Of a stretch of DNA of 64,000 nt, positions 1 through 8,884 are shown piece by piece (within the stretch, counting starts at the first letter, position 1; the number at the start of each line of letters is the position of its first letter). The position numbers and the translations under genes were made by a program. The stretch is from Xanthomonas sp. DAR 34887. GTDB lineage: Bacteria > Pseudomonadota > Gammaproteobacteria > Xanthomonadales > Xanthomonadaceae. Location: contig NZ_CP162490.1 of assembly GCF_041245805.1 (NCBI RefSeq), positions 4,937,001 to 5,001,000 of the forward strand. The letters run 5' to 3'. The notes below the pieces were generated by a model. It made no database searches and was not told the origin of the DNA. It saw nothing but the letters and a program-made list of their open reading frames with translations.

Positions 1-429
1 GGCGTGCTGCACGAGTGGGAAGACGAACTGATCGGCGAATCCTGGGACAGCGGCCCGCTGATCCTGTCCTGGGCCGACGTGCAGGCCGATCTGGACGACC
101 CGCATGCCGGCTACTGCGTGGCGGTGCACGAGATGGCGCACAAGCTCGACGTGCTGGACGGCGCACTGGACGGCACGCCGCCGCTGCCGCGCGACTGGCA
201 GCGACGCTGGGCCGAGGACTTCCAGCGCACCTACGACGCGTTCTGCAAGCGCGTGGACCGCGGCCGCAGCAGCGAGATCGATGCCTACGCCGCCGAGGCC
301 CCGGAAGAATTCTTCGCCGTGGTCAGCGAATACCACTTCTCCGCACCGCAGCGGCTGCAGCGCGAGATGCCGGAGGTGGCCGCGCATCTGACACGGTTCT
401 ACGGACGCTCCCCATTCGCTGCCGCATAA
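1..429 (+). CDS. mtfA: MtfA-family zinc peptidase, C-terminal part (5' end outside window)
   Basis: The reading frame is open from the first base and ends at a TAA, so only the last 142 codons are present. The fragment contains VHEMAHKLDVLDG, the HExxH zinc-binding signature of the MtfA (DUF980, Mlc titration factor A) family, followed by a conserved EFFAVVSEYHF segment that supplies the downstream glutamate. MtfA is a cytosolic metallopeptidase that in enterobacteria also binds the glucose repressor Mlc; whether that partner exists here cannot be seen. A GTG at base 4 is in frame but lies inside the conserved domain, so it is not the start. Confidence 0.85.
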   Translation, partial: GVLHEWEDELIGESWDSGPLILSWADVQADLDDPHAGYCVAVHEMAHKLDVLDGALDGTPPLPRDWQRRWAEDFQRTYDAFCKRVDRGRSSEIDAYAAEAPEEFFAVVSEYHFSAPQRLQREMPEVAAHLTRFYGRSPFAAA

Positions 430-537
430 GCGCTCGGCATGCGCGCGTGCGCAGGCGGCGATCGCGGCATGACCAACGTCCTACAGCAGCGATTTCAACC
501 AAGACAAGCGCAGTGGCGAACTTTACGGCTTCGGATG

Positions 538-1202
538 CTGTCGGGACTGAAGTCCCTCCCACAATGCACCCAGCCAGCTGGCCGCAAGCCCCCTTGTAGA
601 GTGGCTTCAGCCGCAACAAAGGAGATCGGAAACTGCACCGGTTGCGGACGCTGCCTGTCGGGGCTGAAGCCCTCCTACAGTGCACCCAGCCAGCTGGCCG
701 CAAGTTCCCTTGTAGGAGCGGCTTCAGCCGCGACAAGAAGATCGGAAACTGCACCGGCTGCGGACCCTGCCTGTCGGGGCTGAAGCCCCTCCTACAGTGC
801 ATCCAGCCAGCTGGCAGCAAGTCCCTGTAGGAGCGGCTTCAGCCGCGACAAAGGAGATCGGAAACTGCACCGGTTGCGGACGCTGCCTGTCGGGGCTGAA
901 GCCCCTCCTACAGTGCATCCAGCCGGCTGGCCGCAAGCCCCTTGTAGGAGCGGCTTCAGCCGCGACGAACGAAGCCGGAAACTGGCATCGGCTGCGGACG
1001 CTATCCGTCGGGGCTGAAGCCCCTCCTACAGTGCATCCAGCCGGCTGGCCGCAAGCCCCTTGTAGGAGCGGCTTCAGCCGCGACGAACGAAGTCGGGAAC
1101 CGCATCGGCTGCGGACGCTGCCTGTCGGGGCTGAAGCCCCTCCTACAGTGCACCCAGCCGGCTGGCCGCAGCCCCTGTGGGAGCGACTTCAGTCGCGACG
1201 AG
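538..1202. repeat. Tandem array of REP-pair units (about 117 bp each)
   Basis: Between mtfA and the next gene there is no coding frame but an array of about five and a half units of 116-119 bp. Each unit holds one REP core (GTAGGAGCGGCTTCAGCCGC, near 592, 711, 827, 943, 1061 and 1178) and a facing partner reading GGGGCTGAAGCCCCTCCTAC, joined by conserved spacers such as CCAGCCGGCTGGCCGCAAG. The first and last units are the most degenerate. Single pairs of this family recur throughout the window; here they were amplified in tandem. Confidence 0.85.
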
Positions 1203-1310
1203 CGGAGCGGTAGCGCTGTCGATTTCGAACGGCATCTGTGCCCGAAGCCCCACCCGCAGTGCTCCCAACCGGCGCGCCGCCGCGCGTGCGGCAATGCCAC
1301 AGCGTCCACC

Positions 1311-2501
1311 TCACACCAGTTGCAGATCCCGCGCATGCGCCTGCGGAAACACTTTCTGCAATTGCGTCGGCGACAGGCCCCACATGCGGCTCAGCAGGCC
1401 GGCGAACAGGTCGCGGTAGTTGGTCAGCACCGGGTAGTCGCGATCCTGGAACAGCTTGTCCTTGCTCACCGCGACCTGCTCGCCGGCGATGCGGCCGCCG
1501 TTGACCGCGCCGCCCATCACCCAGTACGTGGTGCCGTGTCCATGGTCGGTGCCCTTGTCGCCGTTCTCGCGGAAAGTGCGGCCGAACTCGGACAGCACCA
1601 CCACCACGGTGTTGCGCCACTCCGGCCCCAGCGCCTCGGCATAGGCGGCCAGGCCTTCGGACAGGTTGCCGAGGTTGGTCGCCAGGGTGCCGTCGGTGCT
1701 GCCCTGGTTGACGTGCGTGTCCCAGCCGCCGACATCGACGAAGCCGAGCCGGTAGCGCTCGCGCATCAGCGTGGCGATGCGCCGGGTCTCGTCGGCGAAG
1801 GTGCGCGCGCTGGCGGCGCCGCGGTTGGCCTGCTGCATTTCGTCCTGCAACGCCTGCGATACCTGCTGGCGCAGCGCCAGGCCCTCGTGCGCAGCGCTGG
1901 CCAGCGGCGTGCCCTGGTACATCTGCGCCAGGATCCCGGCCTGGCGCTGGTCGAAGGCCGGGGTGGGATTGCGCTTGAGCGACAGGTTGGGAATGTCGCC
2001 GCCGCCCTGGAAACTCAGCGGCAGCGAATCGGTGAAGGCGATCGCCGGGGTGCCGGTGGCCACCTGCGACAGCCGCGCCAGAAACCCGGAGCGGTAGTCG
2101 CTGCGTTGCCCGGCCGGCTGCCCGGCCTCGATGCTGTCCTGGGTTTCGAAATGGCTGCGCGACAGGTCGTCGGTGCCGGCGAACGGCACGAACGCCAGTT
2201 GCTTGTCGTTCCACAGCGGCTGCAAGGTATCGCGCAGCCGCGGGTTCAGCCCCCACTGCGCGTCCAGCGCGATGGCGCTGTTGGGATTGGCCGGGTCCGG
2301 CCGCGCGATCGCCAGCGTCGGCCGCGACGCGTAGTAGAAATCGCTGGCGTAGGGAATCAGCAGGTTGTTGCTGTCGTAGCCGCCGCGCAGGAACACCACC
2401 AGCAGACGTGGCGATGGCGCCGGCGCGGCGAACAGGCGCCCGGCGAACGGCAGGCTGGCCGCCGCGGCGGCGGAGGCGAACAGGAACTGGCGACGATGCA
2501 T
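1311..2501 (-). CDS. DUF1501 family exported protein, Tat-type signal
   Basis: 396 residues. The start chosen is the ATG at 2501, which follows GGAGG at good spacing and opens with MHRRQFLFASAAAAASLPFA, a twin-arginine-like signal with a hydrophobic core. The mature part has DUF1501 hallmarks: FLRGGYDSNNLLIPY near the N-terminus, and SEFGRTFRENGDKGTDHGHG towards the C-terminus, an alkaline-phosphatase/sulfatase-superfamily-like metal-site segment. The enzymatic activity of the family is unknown. It follows the DUF1800 gene on the same strand by 58 bases; the two families are often encoded side by side, so a shared envelope role is likely. Confidence 0.85.
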   Translation of the reverse strand: MHRRQFLFASAAAAASLPFAGRLFAAPAPSPRLLVVFLRGGYDSNNLLIPYASDFYYASRPTLAIARPDPANPNSAIALDAQWGLNPRLRDTLQPLWNDKQLAFVPFAGTDDLSRSHFETQDSIEAGQPAGQRSDYRSGFLARLSQVATGTPAIAFTDSLPLSFQGGGDIPNLSLKRNPTPAFDQRQAGILAQMYQGTPLASAAHEGLALRQQVSQALQDEMQQANRGAASARTFADETRRIATLMRERYRLGFVDVGGWDTHVNQGSTDGTLATNLGNLSEGLAAYAEALGPEWRNTVVVVLSEFGRTFRENGDKGTDHGHGTTYWVMGGAVNGGRIAGEQVAVSKDKLFQDRDYPVLTNYRDLFAGLLSRMWGLSPTQLQKVFPQAHARDLQLV

Positions 2502-2559
2502 GGAGGACCTCCGTGATCGCCGGACGCGGCGGTCGCCGCACCCGGCGCTATGGGCCGGA

Positions 2560-4140
2560 TCAGCGATAGTTGAAGTCGGGCGATGCCAGCAGGAACGCAT
2601 TCCACTCCTGCTGCGAGCGCGCCTGCGCCAGCGCCTGGCGGGTGGTTTCGCCGAGCTGCGGCTCGATCGCCTGGTAGTACAGCGGCGTGGTCAGTTGCGG
2701 GAAACCGCCGCGTTGCTGGCCGTCGCTGGTGAAGAGTTGGGTGTTGCCGCCGCCGATCGCACGCGCGATCTCGAAGCGCTGCGCCATCTGCCCGGAACTG
2801 TTCCAGGCGCTGGACTGCAGCGGCCAGCCGTCGGGGGTGATGCGTCCATAGGTCGGCTCGCCCATCTGACTCAGCCAGCCCAGCAGCGGCTGCGGATTGA
2901 CGATGGTCTGCCCGTCGTAGGCCAGGCGCAGCGACGACACCAGGAAGCGGTAGGGATCCTTGAACTTGTGCGGCGCGCCGGCAGCCATTTCCCGCGCGGT
3001 AAACATCACCTGCAGCACGGCGGCGATATCGCCATCGCTGCGCTGGAAGGTGCGCGCCATCTTCTCCACCAGCGCCGGCGGGGGATCGTCGGCGACGAAA
3101 TATTCGGCCAGGCGCCGCGACACGAAATGCGCGCAGGCCGGCTGGCGCACGATCAGCTGCACCGCATGCTCGACCTCGTCGAAACCGCCGCCGGCGATGC
3201 GCTGGCCGAGCAGGGTCTTGTCGCCGGGCTGGTGCCGCGCCGGATTGAACTCGAACGCGCCGCGGCGCAGGTATTGCGCCTGCTGCGGCGGTGGCAGTTT
3301 CGGCGGCGCGTCGCGGTTGGCCGGGGCGATGCCGACGCCGGTCAGGATCAGCGCCAGTTGCTGCACGTCGTGCTGGCTGTAACCGCCGTCCACGCCCAGC
3401 GTGTGCAATTCCATCAGTTCGCGCGCGTAGTTCTCGTTGACCTTGCCCTTGGCGTTCTGCGCGTTGTCCAGGTATTCGAGCATGGCCGGGCTCTGCAGCG
3501 TCGCCATCACCAGGTCGGAGAACTTGCCCAGCGCGTGCGGGCGGATCGCGTTGTCGGCGTAGTCGGCGACGGTCCAGTGCAGGCGGCCCTTGTCGGCGAA
3601 CACGCTGAAGTGATTGAGCCAGAACCACACCATCTGCTCGCGCAGCTGGTCGCGCGAGTACACCGCACGCAGCAGCTGCGCCTGCCGCGCCTGCGCCAGC
3701 AGCGCGTCGGCGCGCTGCTGCAAGGCCTTCTTCGCCGCGACCTTGGCCTCGCCGTCGGGCATCGCCTTGATGTACTGCTGGCGCGCATCCAGTTGCTTGA
3801 GCAATTCCTGCACCGGCGTGTGCAGCGCCTCGTAGCCGTCCAGTTGCGTGCGCACCGCTGCGGGCAGGGCGGCGTCCCCGCTGGAGGCCTGCAACTGGTC
3901 GCGCAGGAAGCGCTTGCGTCCGTCGTGCTGCAGCTGGGACACGCTGGCGCTGTCCAGGCCGGTGGTCATCGATTGCAGCCAGCGCGCGTCGTCGCGCTCC
4001 AGCACCTTCTGGCTGCCGGCGATGGCACCGACGGTGAACAGCACCAGCAGCAGCGACAGCAGCAGCCGCTGCGCGTTGCGCAATGCACGCCGGCCGTGCA
4101 CGCGCAGGCGCGTTGCAGGACGGTGCCGGGGCTCGGGCAT
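2560..4140 (-). CDS. DUF1800 family exported protein
   Basis: 526 residues. The N-terminus has a basic stretch, then one hydrophobic helix (about residues 25-42) that reads as a signal sequence or anchor. The body carries the DUF1800 signatures: WFWLNHFSVF around the middle, and NENYARELMELHTLGVDGGY, close to the family consensus NENLARELLELxTLG. The biochemical function of DUF1800 is not known. It is the upstream partner of the DUF1501 gene, in what looks like a two-gene operon. The 136 bases between this start and the phoQ stop hold no gene. Confidence 0.85.
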   Translation of the reverse strand: MPEPRHRPATRLRVHGRRALRNAQRLLLSLLLVLFTVGAIAGSQKVLERDDARWLQSMTTGLDSASVSQLQHDGRKRFLRDQLQASSGDAALPAAVRTQLDGYEALHTPVQELLKQLDARQQYIKAMPDGEAKVAAKKALQQRADALLAQARQAQLLRAVYSRDQLREQMVWFWLNHFSVFADKGRLHWTVADYADNAIRPHALGKFSDLVMATLQSPAMLEYLDNAQNAKGKVNENYARELMELHTLGVDGGYSQHDVQQLALILTGVGIAPANRDAPPKLPPPQQAQYLRRGAFEFNPARHQPGDKTLLGQRIAGGGFDEVEHAVQLIVRQPACAHFVSRRLAEYFVADDPPPALVEKMARTFQRSDGDIAAVLQVMFTAREMAAGAPHKFKDPYRFLVSSLRLAYDGQTIVNPQPLLGWLSQMGEPTYGRITPDGWPLQSSAWNSSGQMAQRFEIARAIGGGNTQLFTSDGQQRGGFPQLTTPLYYQAIEPQLGETTRQALAQARSQQEWNAFLLASPDFNYR

Positions 4141-4276
4141 GCGGCGCTCCTTGGACGGAAAAACCGGACGTGACGACCCGCGCAGTATCCGCGCCTGCCT
4201 GGCGCAGGCGTTAAGCCAATGTCGGAAACCGCCGCGGCGTTTGCGCGGGATTCACCTGCAGCGCACAGCCCGGCCG

Positions 4277-5692
4277 CTACAGCCCCGGCGGCATGGTGAC
4301 CAGGAAGCGGGCGCCGCCCAGCTCTTCGGAACGGCTGACCTGCAGTTCGCCGCGGTAGCCCTTGACCAGGTCCTGCACGATCGCCAGACCAATGCCGTGG
4401 CCGTGCACGCGTTCGTCGCCGCGCACGCCGCGCTGCAGGATGTGCGCCACTTCCTCCGGCGCGATGCCGGGGCCGTCGTCCTCCACCGAGATCACCAGGC
4501 CGGCGCGCCGGCTGCCGGCGGCCGGGGCCGGATGCACGCTCAGCAGCACCCTCCGCCGCGCCCACTTGAAGGCGTTTTCGAGCAGGTTGCCGAGCAGTTC
4601 CTGCAGGTCGCCGGGTTCGCCGTGGAAGCGCGCGCTCGGCTCGATGTCGAACTCGCACAGCACGCCCTTGGCCGCGTACACCTTCTCCAGCCCACGCACG
4701 ATCTCTTCGGCGTTGGGTTCGATCGGCAGCGGCGCGGAGAACAGCTTGTGGCCGCTGGAAGCGGCGCGGCTGAGCTGGTAGGTCACCAGGTTGTTCATGC
4801 GCCGCAGCTGCGCATCCAGTTCCTCGCGCAACTCCGGGCCCTCGGTGCCGCTGTCGAGCTGGGTGCGCAGCACGGCCAGCGGCGTTTTCAGGCTATGCGC
4901 CAGGTCGGCCAGGGTGTTGCGCTGGCGGTCCAGGTTCTCGCGCTCGCTTTCGATGAAAGCGTTGATGCTGTCGGTCAGCGGCTCCAGCTCGCGCGGATGG
5001 CGGTCGCCCATGCGCACCGCTTCGCCGCGCTGCACTTTGGTCAGTTCGTTGATGACCCGGCGCAGCGGGCGCAGGCTCCACTGCAGGATGAAGGCCTGCA
5101 GCAGCAGCAGGATCAGCCCGGCGCCGCCGAGATTGAACCACACCCGGCCGCGAAACACGCGCAGCTGCGCGCCCAGCGCGCGGGTGTCTTCCATGATGTA
5201 GATGGTGACCGGCGTTTCCTTGTCGCGGCGCACATAGGCCAGGCCAATGCCGTAACGGTAGACCTCGCCCTGGCTGCCGTCGATCTGGGTCATCGGCCAC
5301 GGACCGTCGAAGGTTTCCTGGCGCGGTTCGAGCATGCCGCCCCTGGGCGGCAGCGGCCCCTCGCTGGACATCGAGATCCAGCGTTCGTTGGGCATCACGA
5401 TCTGTGCGTACAGGCCGCTGCCCGGCCGGTCGAAATGGGGGTCCGGCGGGGGCTTGTCGTTGTTGATGTACAGCGAGCCGTCGCGCGCCACGTCGACGTT
5501 GTTGGCGTAGGCGGTGGCGTAGCTCTTCAAGCGCTCGCGCAGATTGCTCAGCGCGGTGTCGGCAAAGGCCTGGTCCAGCGCATAGCCGGCCGCGGCCAGG
5601 AAGGCCACCAAGCTCAGGCTGGCGGCCAGCAGCTGGCGCGCCTGCAACGACCGTGGGCGCCAGCGCTTGTACCACTTGGGCCGTGCCGCCAC
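4277..5692 (-). CDS. phoQ: Sensor histidine kinase PhoQ
   Basis: 471 residues. Two membrane helices (about 20-42 and 187-205) flank a periplasmic sensor of about 145 residues; a HAMP-like linker follows, then the H-box DLAHSLKTPLAVL with the phosphorylated histidine at 266. The ATPase domain has the N-box (LLGNLLENAFKWA) and the G-boxes DDGPGI and GHGIGLAI. The sequence and its position 40 bases after phoP support PhoQ, which senses divalent cations and envelope stress and in Xanthomonas is linked to virulence and polymyxin tolerance. An acidic metal-binding patch as strong as that of enteric PhoQ is not obvious, so the exact ligand is uncertain. Confidence 0.88.
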   Translation of the reverse strand: MAARPKWYKRWRPRSLQARQLLAASLSLVAFLAAAGYALDQAFADTALSNLRERLKSYATAYANNVDVARDGSLYINNDKPPPDPHFDRPGSGLYAQIVMPNERWISMSSEGPLPPRGGMLEPRQETFDGPWPMTQIDGSQGEVYRYGIGLAYVRRDKETPVTIYIMEDTRALGAQLRVFRGRVWFNLGGAGLILLLLQAFILQWSLRPLRRVINELTKVQRGEAVRMGDRHPRELEPLTDSINAFIESERENLDRQRNTLADLAHSLKTPLAVLRTQLDSGTEGPELREELDAQLRRMNNLVTYQLSRAASSGHKLFSAPLPIEPNAEEIVRGLEKVYAAKGVLCEFDIEPSARFHGEPGDLQELLGNLLENAFKWARRRVLLSVHPAPAAGSRRAGLVISVEDDGPGIAPEEVAHILQRGVRGDERVHGHGIGLAIVQDLVKGYRGELQVSRSEELGGARFLVTMPPGL

Positions 5693-5732
5693 GCTGTCGC
5701 GTCCTTCGGTTGCTCGTCGCAGGCGCGTGGGA

Positions 5733-6416
5733 TCAGCCTTCGGTGCGCGGAATCGCGAAGCGATAGCCGCGACCGCGCACGGTCTCGATCGGCTTCAGTT
5801 CGCCGTCCGGATCCAGCTTCTTGCGCAGGCGGCCGATGAACACTTCCAGCACGTTGGAGTCGCGGTCGAAGTCCTGCTGGTAGATGTGCTCGGTGAGGTC
5901 CGCCTTGGAGACCAGCTCACCGGCATGCATCATCAGGTACTCGAGCACCTTGTATTCGTAGCTGGTCAGATCGACGTTGCTGCCGCTGACGCTGACCGTC
6001 TGCGCCGCCAGATCCAGCGCCACCGGCCCGCATTCCAGGGTCGGCTTGCTCCAGCCCGCGGCGCGGCGCAGCAGCGCGTTGACCCGCGCCAGCAGCTCCT
6101 CGACGTGGAACGGCTTGACCAGATAGTCGTCCGCGCCCTGCTTCAGGCCTTCGACCTTGTCCTGCCAGCTGGAACGGGCGGTGAGGATCAATACCGGAAA
6201 CTTCTTGCCTTCGTCGCGCAGGGCCTTGATCAGCTCCATGCCCGACATCTTCGGCAAGCCGAGATCGATGATGCCCACGTCGAACGGCACTTCGCGGCCC
6301 ATGTACAGGCCTTCCTCGCCGTCCTGCGCCGCATCCACCGCAAAGCCTTCGCGCTTCAGGCGAGCAGCCAGGGTCTCTCGCAGCGGAGCTTCGTCTTCGA
6401 CCAGAAGGATACGCAT
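5733..6416 (-). CDS. phoP: Response regulator PhoP (OmpR family)
   Basis: 227 residues. The receiver domain has the acidic pocket (VEDE), phosphoacceptor D51 in IIDLGLPKMSG, T79 and K101 (DYLVKPF). The C-terminal winged helix contains LTSYEYKVLEYLMMHAGELVSK and ends with VRGRGYRF, typical of the PhoP/OmpR group. It lies directly upstream of phoQ and downstream of a PepSY-like gene, so the three are probably co-transcribed. PhoP controls lipid A and envelope genes in related bacteria. Confidence 0.92.
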   Translation of the reverse strand: MRILLVEDEAPLRETLAARLKREGFAVDAAQDGEEGLYMGREVPFDVGIIDLGLPKMSGMELIKALRDEGKKFPVLILTARSSWQDKVEGLKQGADDYLVKPFHVEELLARVNALLRRAAGWSKPTLECGPVALDLAAQTVSVSGSNVDLTSYEYKVLEYLMMHAGELVSKADLTEHIYQQDFDRDSNVLEVFIGRLRKKLDPDGELKPIETVRGRGYRFAIPRTEG

Positions 6417-6493
6417 GAACTCTCCCTAGTGACTTACAGATGGCCGGCGGCCGGGGGCAGTGTGTATGGCAAGCTGAACCAGAATATCCGGGT

Positions 6494-6874
6494 TCAGGGG
6501 TTATCGCCGCGTGGTGGTTCCTGCGCATCGCTGGGGCGCGGCACGCGCGGCGGCGTGGCGCGGCCAGGCTGCGGATCGTCCATGTAGCGCACGCGCCCGC
6601 GGCCATCCATGTACTTCACGCGATTGATGTCGCGCCCGTCGAACGGCACACGCTCGGCGCCAAGGATTTGCCCACCGGTGGATCGCTGCACCCGGCGCAC
6701 CGCATCGGACAGCGAGCTGCCGTTGTAGTCGCGCGCCCGGGGCGCCTCGCGGGCCGGCACCATCGGCGGCACGCCGGGCGGGCCCGGCTGCTGCGCCCAG
6801 CCATGGCCGGTCGCCGTGAGCGCGAGTGCGATCACGACAACGGTGCGGCAGCGGCGGAGAGTGGGCGAGATCAC
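6494..6874 (-). CDS. PepSY-like exported small protein upstream of phoP
   Basis: 126 residues with a GTG start. Residues 10-28 form a signal peptide ending in AxA-like GWAQ. After a Pro-rich linker comes a single PepSY-like unit: SLSDAVRRVQRSTGGQILGA, then VKYMDGRGRVRYMDD, the strand pair that ends such domains. The C-terminal 20 residues are Pro/Arg-rich. PepSY domains inhibit proteases or act as sensory modules. Its place 77 bases upstream of phoP suggests an auxiliary periplasmic role in PhoPQ signalling; this is inference from context. A possible promoter ends almost at the start codon. Confidence 0.72.
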   Translation of the reverse strand: MISPTLRRCRTVVVIALALTATGHGWAQQPGPPGVPPMVPAREAPRARDYNGSSLSDAVRRVQRSTGGQILGAERVPFDGRDINRVKYMDGRGRVRYMDDPQPGRATPPRVPRPSDAQEPPRGDNP

Positions 6875-6882
6875 GAGCTGGC

Positions 6883-6911
6883 ATCCTAACGGACTGATCG
6901 GAAACGTTCAA
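6883..6911 (-). promoter_or_regulatory. Candidate sigma-70 promoter of the PepSY-phoPQ operon
   Basis: On the minus strand, TTGAAC (6911-6906) and TAGGAT (6888-6883) are separated by 17 bases. Transcription would start near 6876, only a few bases before the GTG at 6874, so the transcript could be nearly leaderless. The rest of the gap up to 7253 (about 340 bases) is less GC-rich than its surroundings, and I see no gene in it. Confidence 0.4.
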
Positions 6912-7253
6912 AAGTTGTGAAACCGGTTGCCTGGCAGCGGCGTCGCGATTTCGCAAAATCGAGCCAAATTCTTGATTTTTCGGGGTGAATCCGATCTGAA
7001 CTTTTCCGGCAGCGGCCGCCCTCGTTCAGTGAAATGAACTTCGATTGCCGCCCTGGCGGACGCGTGCCGACGTCCTTTGAACCCCGCGTTGGCAAGGATC
7101 TGCCACTCCTGTTGCGACCGGTCCGGTTACAGCAAGAAGCTGAACAAAGTAACTGAACGCGCCTCCGAAAGGGCGGCGTAGCGTCTGTCGGGACAGCTTG
7201 CGTTGGGGACCGAGAAGCCGAGCAAGGACAACTGTCGTCCCTCCGGGCGATGA

Positions 7254-8273
7254 TTACGCGGCGACTTGCGGCGCCCCTGCCGTCATAAGCAAGGCCTGTT
7301 CCACCAGCGCCCAGTCCGCGCCCGGCCGATGCGCGCCCTCGCTGAGCACCTGGCGGAACGCACGGCCGCCCGGCTGGCCGTGGAACAGGCCGAGCAAGTG
7401 GCGGGTGATGTGCTTGAGCGCCACGCCATCGGCCAGGCGCGCCTCGACATACGGCCGCAACGCGCGCAACAGGTCGGCGCGCGGCCGCGGCGTGGCACCG
7501 GTCAGGGCCGCCTCCAGCCGGTGCAGCACGTAGGGATCGTGATAGGCCGCGCGGCCCAGCATCACCCCGTCGACCGCTTCCAGCTGCGCCCGCGCGGTGT
7601 CCACGTCGGCCAGCCCGCCGTTGAGCACGATCTGCAACTGCGGGCGCTCGCGCTTGAGCCGATGGGCCCAGTCGTAGCGCAGTGGCGGCACTTCGCGGTT
7701 CTCCTTCGGCGACAGGCCCTGCAGCCATGCGTTGCGCGCATGCACCACGAACAGCCCGCAACCGGCGGCGGCGACCTGGTCGACGAACGCCAGGAACACC
7801 GCGTAGTCGTCGTCCTGGTCCACGCCCAGCCGGCATTTCACCGTGACCGGGATGTCCACCGCCTGCGCCATCGCCGCCACGCAGTCGGCGACCAGCGCCG
7901 GCTCGCGCATCAGGCAGGCACCGAAGCGCCCGGCCTGGACCCGGTCGGACGGGCAGCCGCAATTGAGATTGATCTCGTCGTAGCCCCACTCCTGGCCGAT
8001 CCGCGCCGCCTGCGCCAGCAGCGCCGGATCGCTGCCGCCGAGCTGCAGCGCCACGGGATGCTCGACCGCGTCGAAGTCCAGCAACCGCGCGCGATCGCCC
8101 AGCACCACCGCATTGGCGTGCACCATCTCGGTATACAGCCGCGCCGACGGCGCCAGCAGCCGGTGGAATACGCGGCAGTGGCGGTCGGTCCAGTCCATCA
8201 TCGGCGCGACGGACAGGCGCAGGGAGGCGGCGTAGCGCGCGGGCAGGTCGGAAGGGGGAAGCGGAAGCATCAT
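7254..8273 (-). CDS. dusA: tRNA-dihydrouridine(20/20a) synthase DusA
   Basis: 339 residues, the full length for DusA. An FMN-binding TIM barrel opens with LSVAPMMDWTDRHCRVFHR. The Dus signature INLNCGCPSDRVQAGRFGA contains catalytic C107, the general acid for reduction of U20/U20a in the tRNA D-loop. HARNAWLQGLSPKENR and GGLADVDTA are typical of the DusA branch rather than DusB or DusC. Cytosolic. It stands alone; the neighbour metE is divergent. Confidence 0.94.
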   Translation of the reverse strand: MMLPLPPSDLPARYAASLRLSVAPMMDWTDRHCRVFHRLLAPSARLYTEMVHANAVVLGDRARLLDFDAVEHPVALQLGGSDPALLAQAARIGQEWGYDEINLNCGCPSDRVQAGRFGACLMREPALVADCVAAMAQAVDIPVTVKCRLGVDQDDDYAVFLAFVDQVAAAGCGLFVVHARNAWLQGLSPKENREVPPLRYDWAHRLKRERPQLQIVLNGGLADVDTARAQLEAVDGVMLGRAAYHDPYVLHRLEAALTGATPRPRADLLRALRPYVEARLADGVALKHITRHLLGLFHGQPGGRAFRQVLSEGAHRPGADWALVEQALLMTAGAPQVAA

Positions 8274-8395
8274 CGGGCGCGGCGGTGCTGCGCTCTCGCC
8301 TGCCGGCGGAAGCGTCAGATCATTGGCTTTGGGATCAACAGCTTACACGTTCGCCCTGAACGTTGCCGGTGAACGCCGGCGAATTCACTCGGCGC

Positions 8396-8424
8396 TTGAC
8401 CCGCCGCCGCATCCGGCCTATCGT
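8396..8424 (+). promoter_or_regulatory. Candidate sigma-70 promoter of metE
   Basis: TTGACC (8396-8401) and TATCGT (8419-8424) are separated by exactly 17 bases. Transcription would begin near 8431, just before the cobalamin aptamer, which supports both calls. Confidence 0.6.
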
Positions 8425-8430
8425 GCGCTC

Positions 8431-8660
8431 GCCGAAGGTATCCATCGCTTCATTCGGATGAAGGGATGGATTTAAACGGGAATCCGGTGACGGCCGGCGC
8501 CGCAAGCGCCTGCCCATTCCGGAGCTGCCCCGCAGCGGTGAATGGAAACGACCTCCGTCAATGGCACTGGGCCGGCGCATGCCGGCCTGGGAAGCGGCGG
8601 ACAGTAGGCGCGCAGCCGGCACGGTGCGCTCGTCCATCAGCCCGAATACCGGCCCCGGCC
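8431..8660 (+). ncRNA. Cobalamin (adenosylcobalamin) riboswitch upstream of metE
   Basis: The conserved elements of the cobalamin aptamer occur in order: GGGAATCCGGTGA (8478-8490), GCTGCCCCGCAGCGGTGA (8524-8541), then a B12-box-like CAGCCCGAATACCGGCC (8638-8654). Hairpins that could act in the switch follow the aptamer: GGAGGA...TCCTCC at 8661-8680 and another GC-rich stem around 8691-8712. About 220 bases remain before the metE start, so the expression platform is long. In this family B12 binding lowers expression of the downstream gene, which fits the B12-independent enzyme MetE. Confidence 0.9.
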
Positions 8661-8884
8661 GGAGGAGCTGTGCGTCCTCCGATTCGACCTGGCGTCTCCG
8701 CGGGGAGGCGGCCGGAAGCCGTGCCGTGGCCCTGCGCCGCGCCGCGCTCTTCCGCCTGCCCGCGTGGCGCCGGTTCGCCCGCGGGGGCGAAGGTCGCTGG
8801 CGTGGCGGGCGTCCCGTGCGAACGGGCGGACGGCGCGCGGTTCCTTCGTTCCTCAATGCCCATGAACGCAATGAGGAAACGCAA

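Noticed and set aside
538..1202. Possible CRISPR array
   Set aside because: Units are about 117 bp, the spacers are themselves conserved, and the cores are the same REP motif found singly elsewhere; no cas genes are present.
6912..7253. Possible small gene or RNA between the PepSY gene and dusA
   Set aside because: Frames here lack ribosome sites and recognisable features, and I found no convincing RNA structure; only an upstream promoter is plausible.
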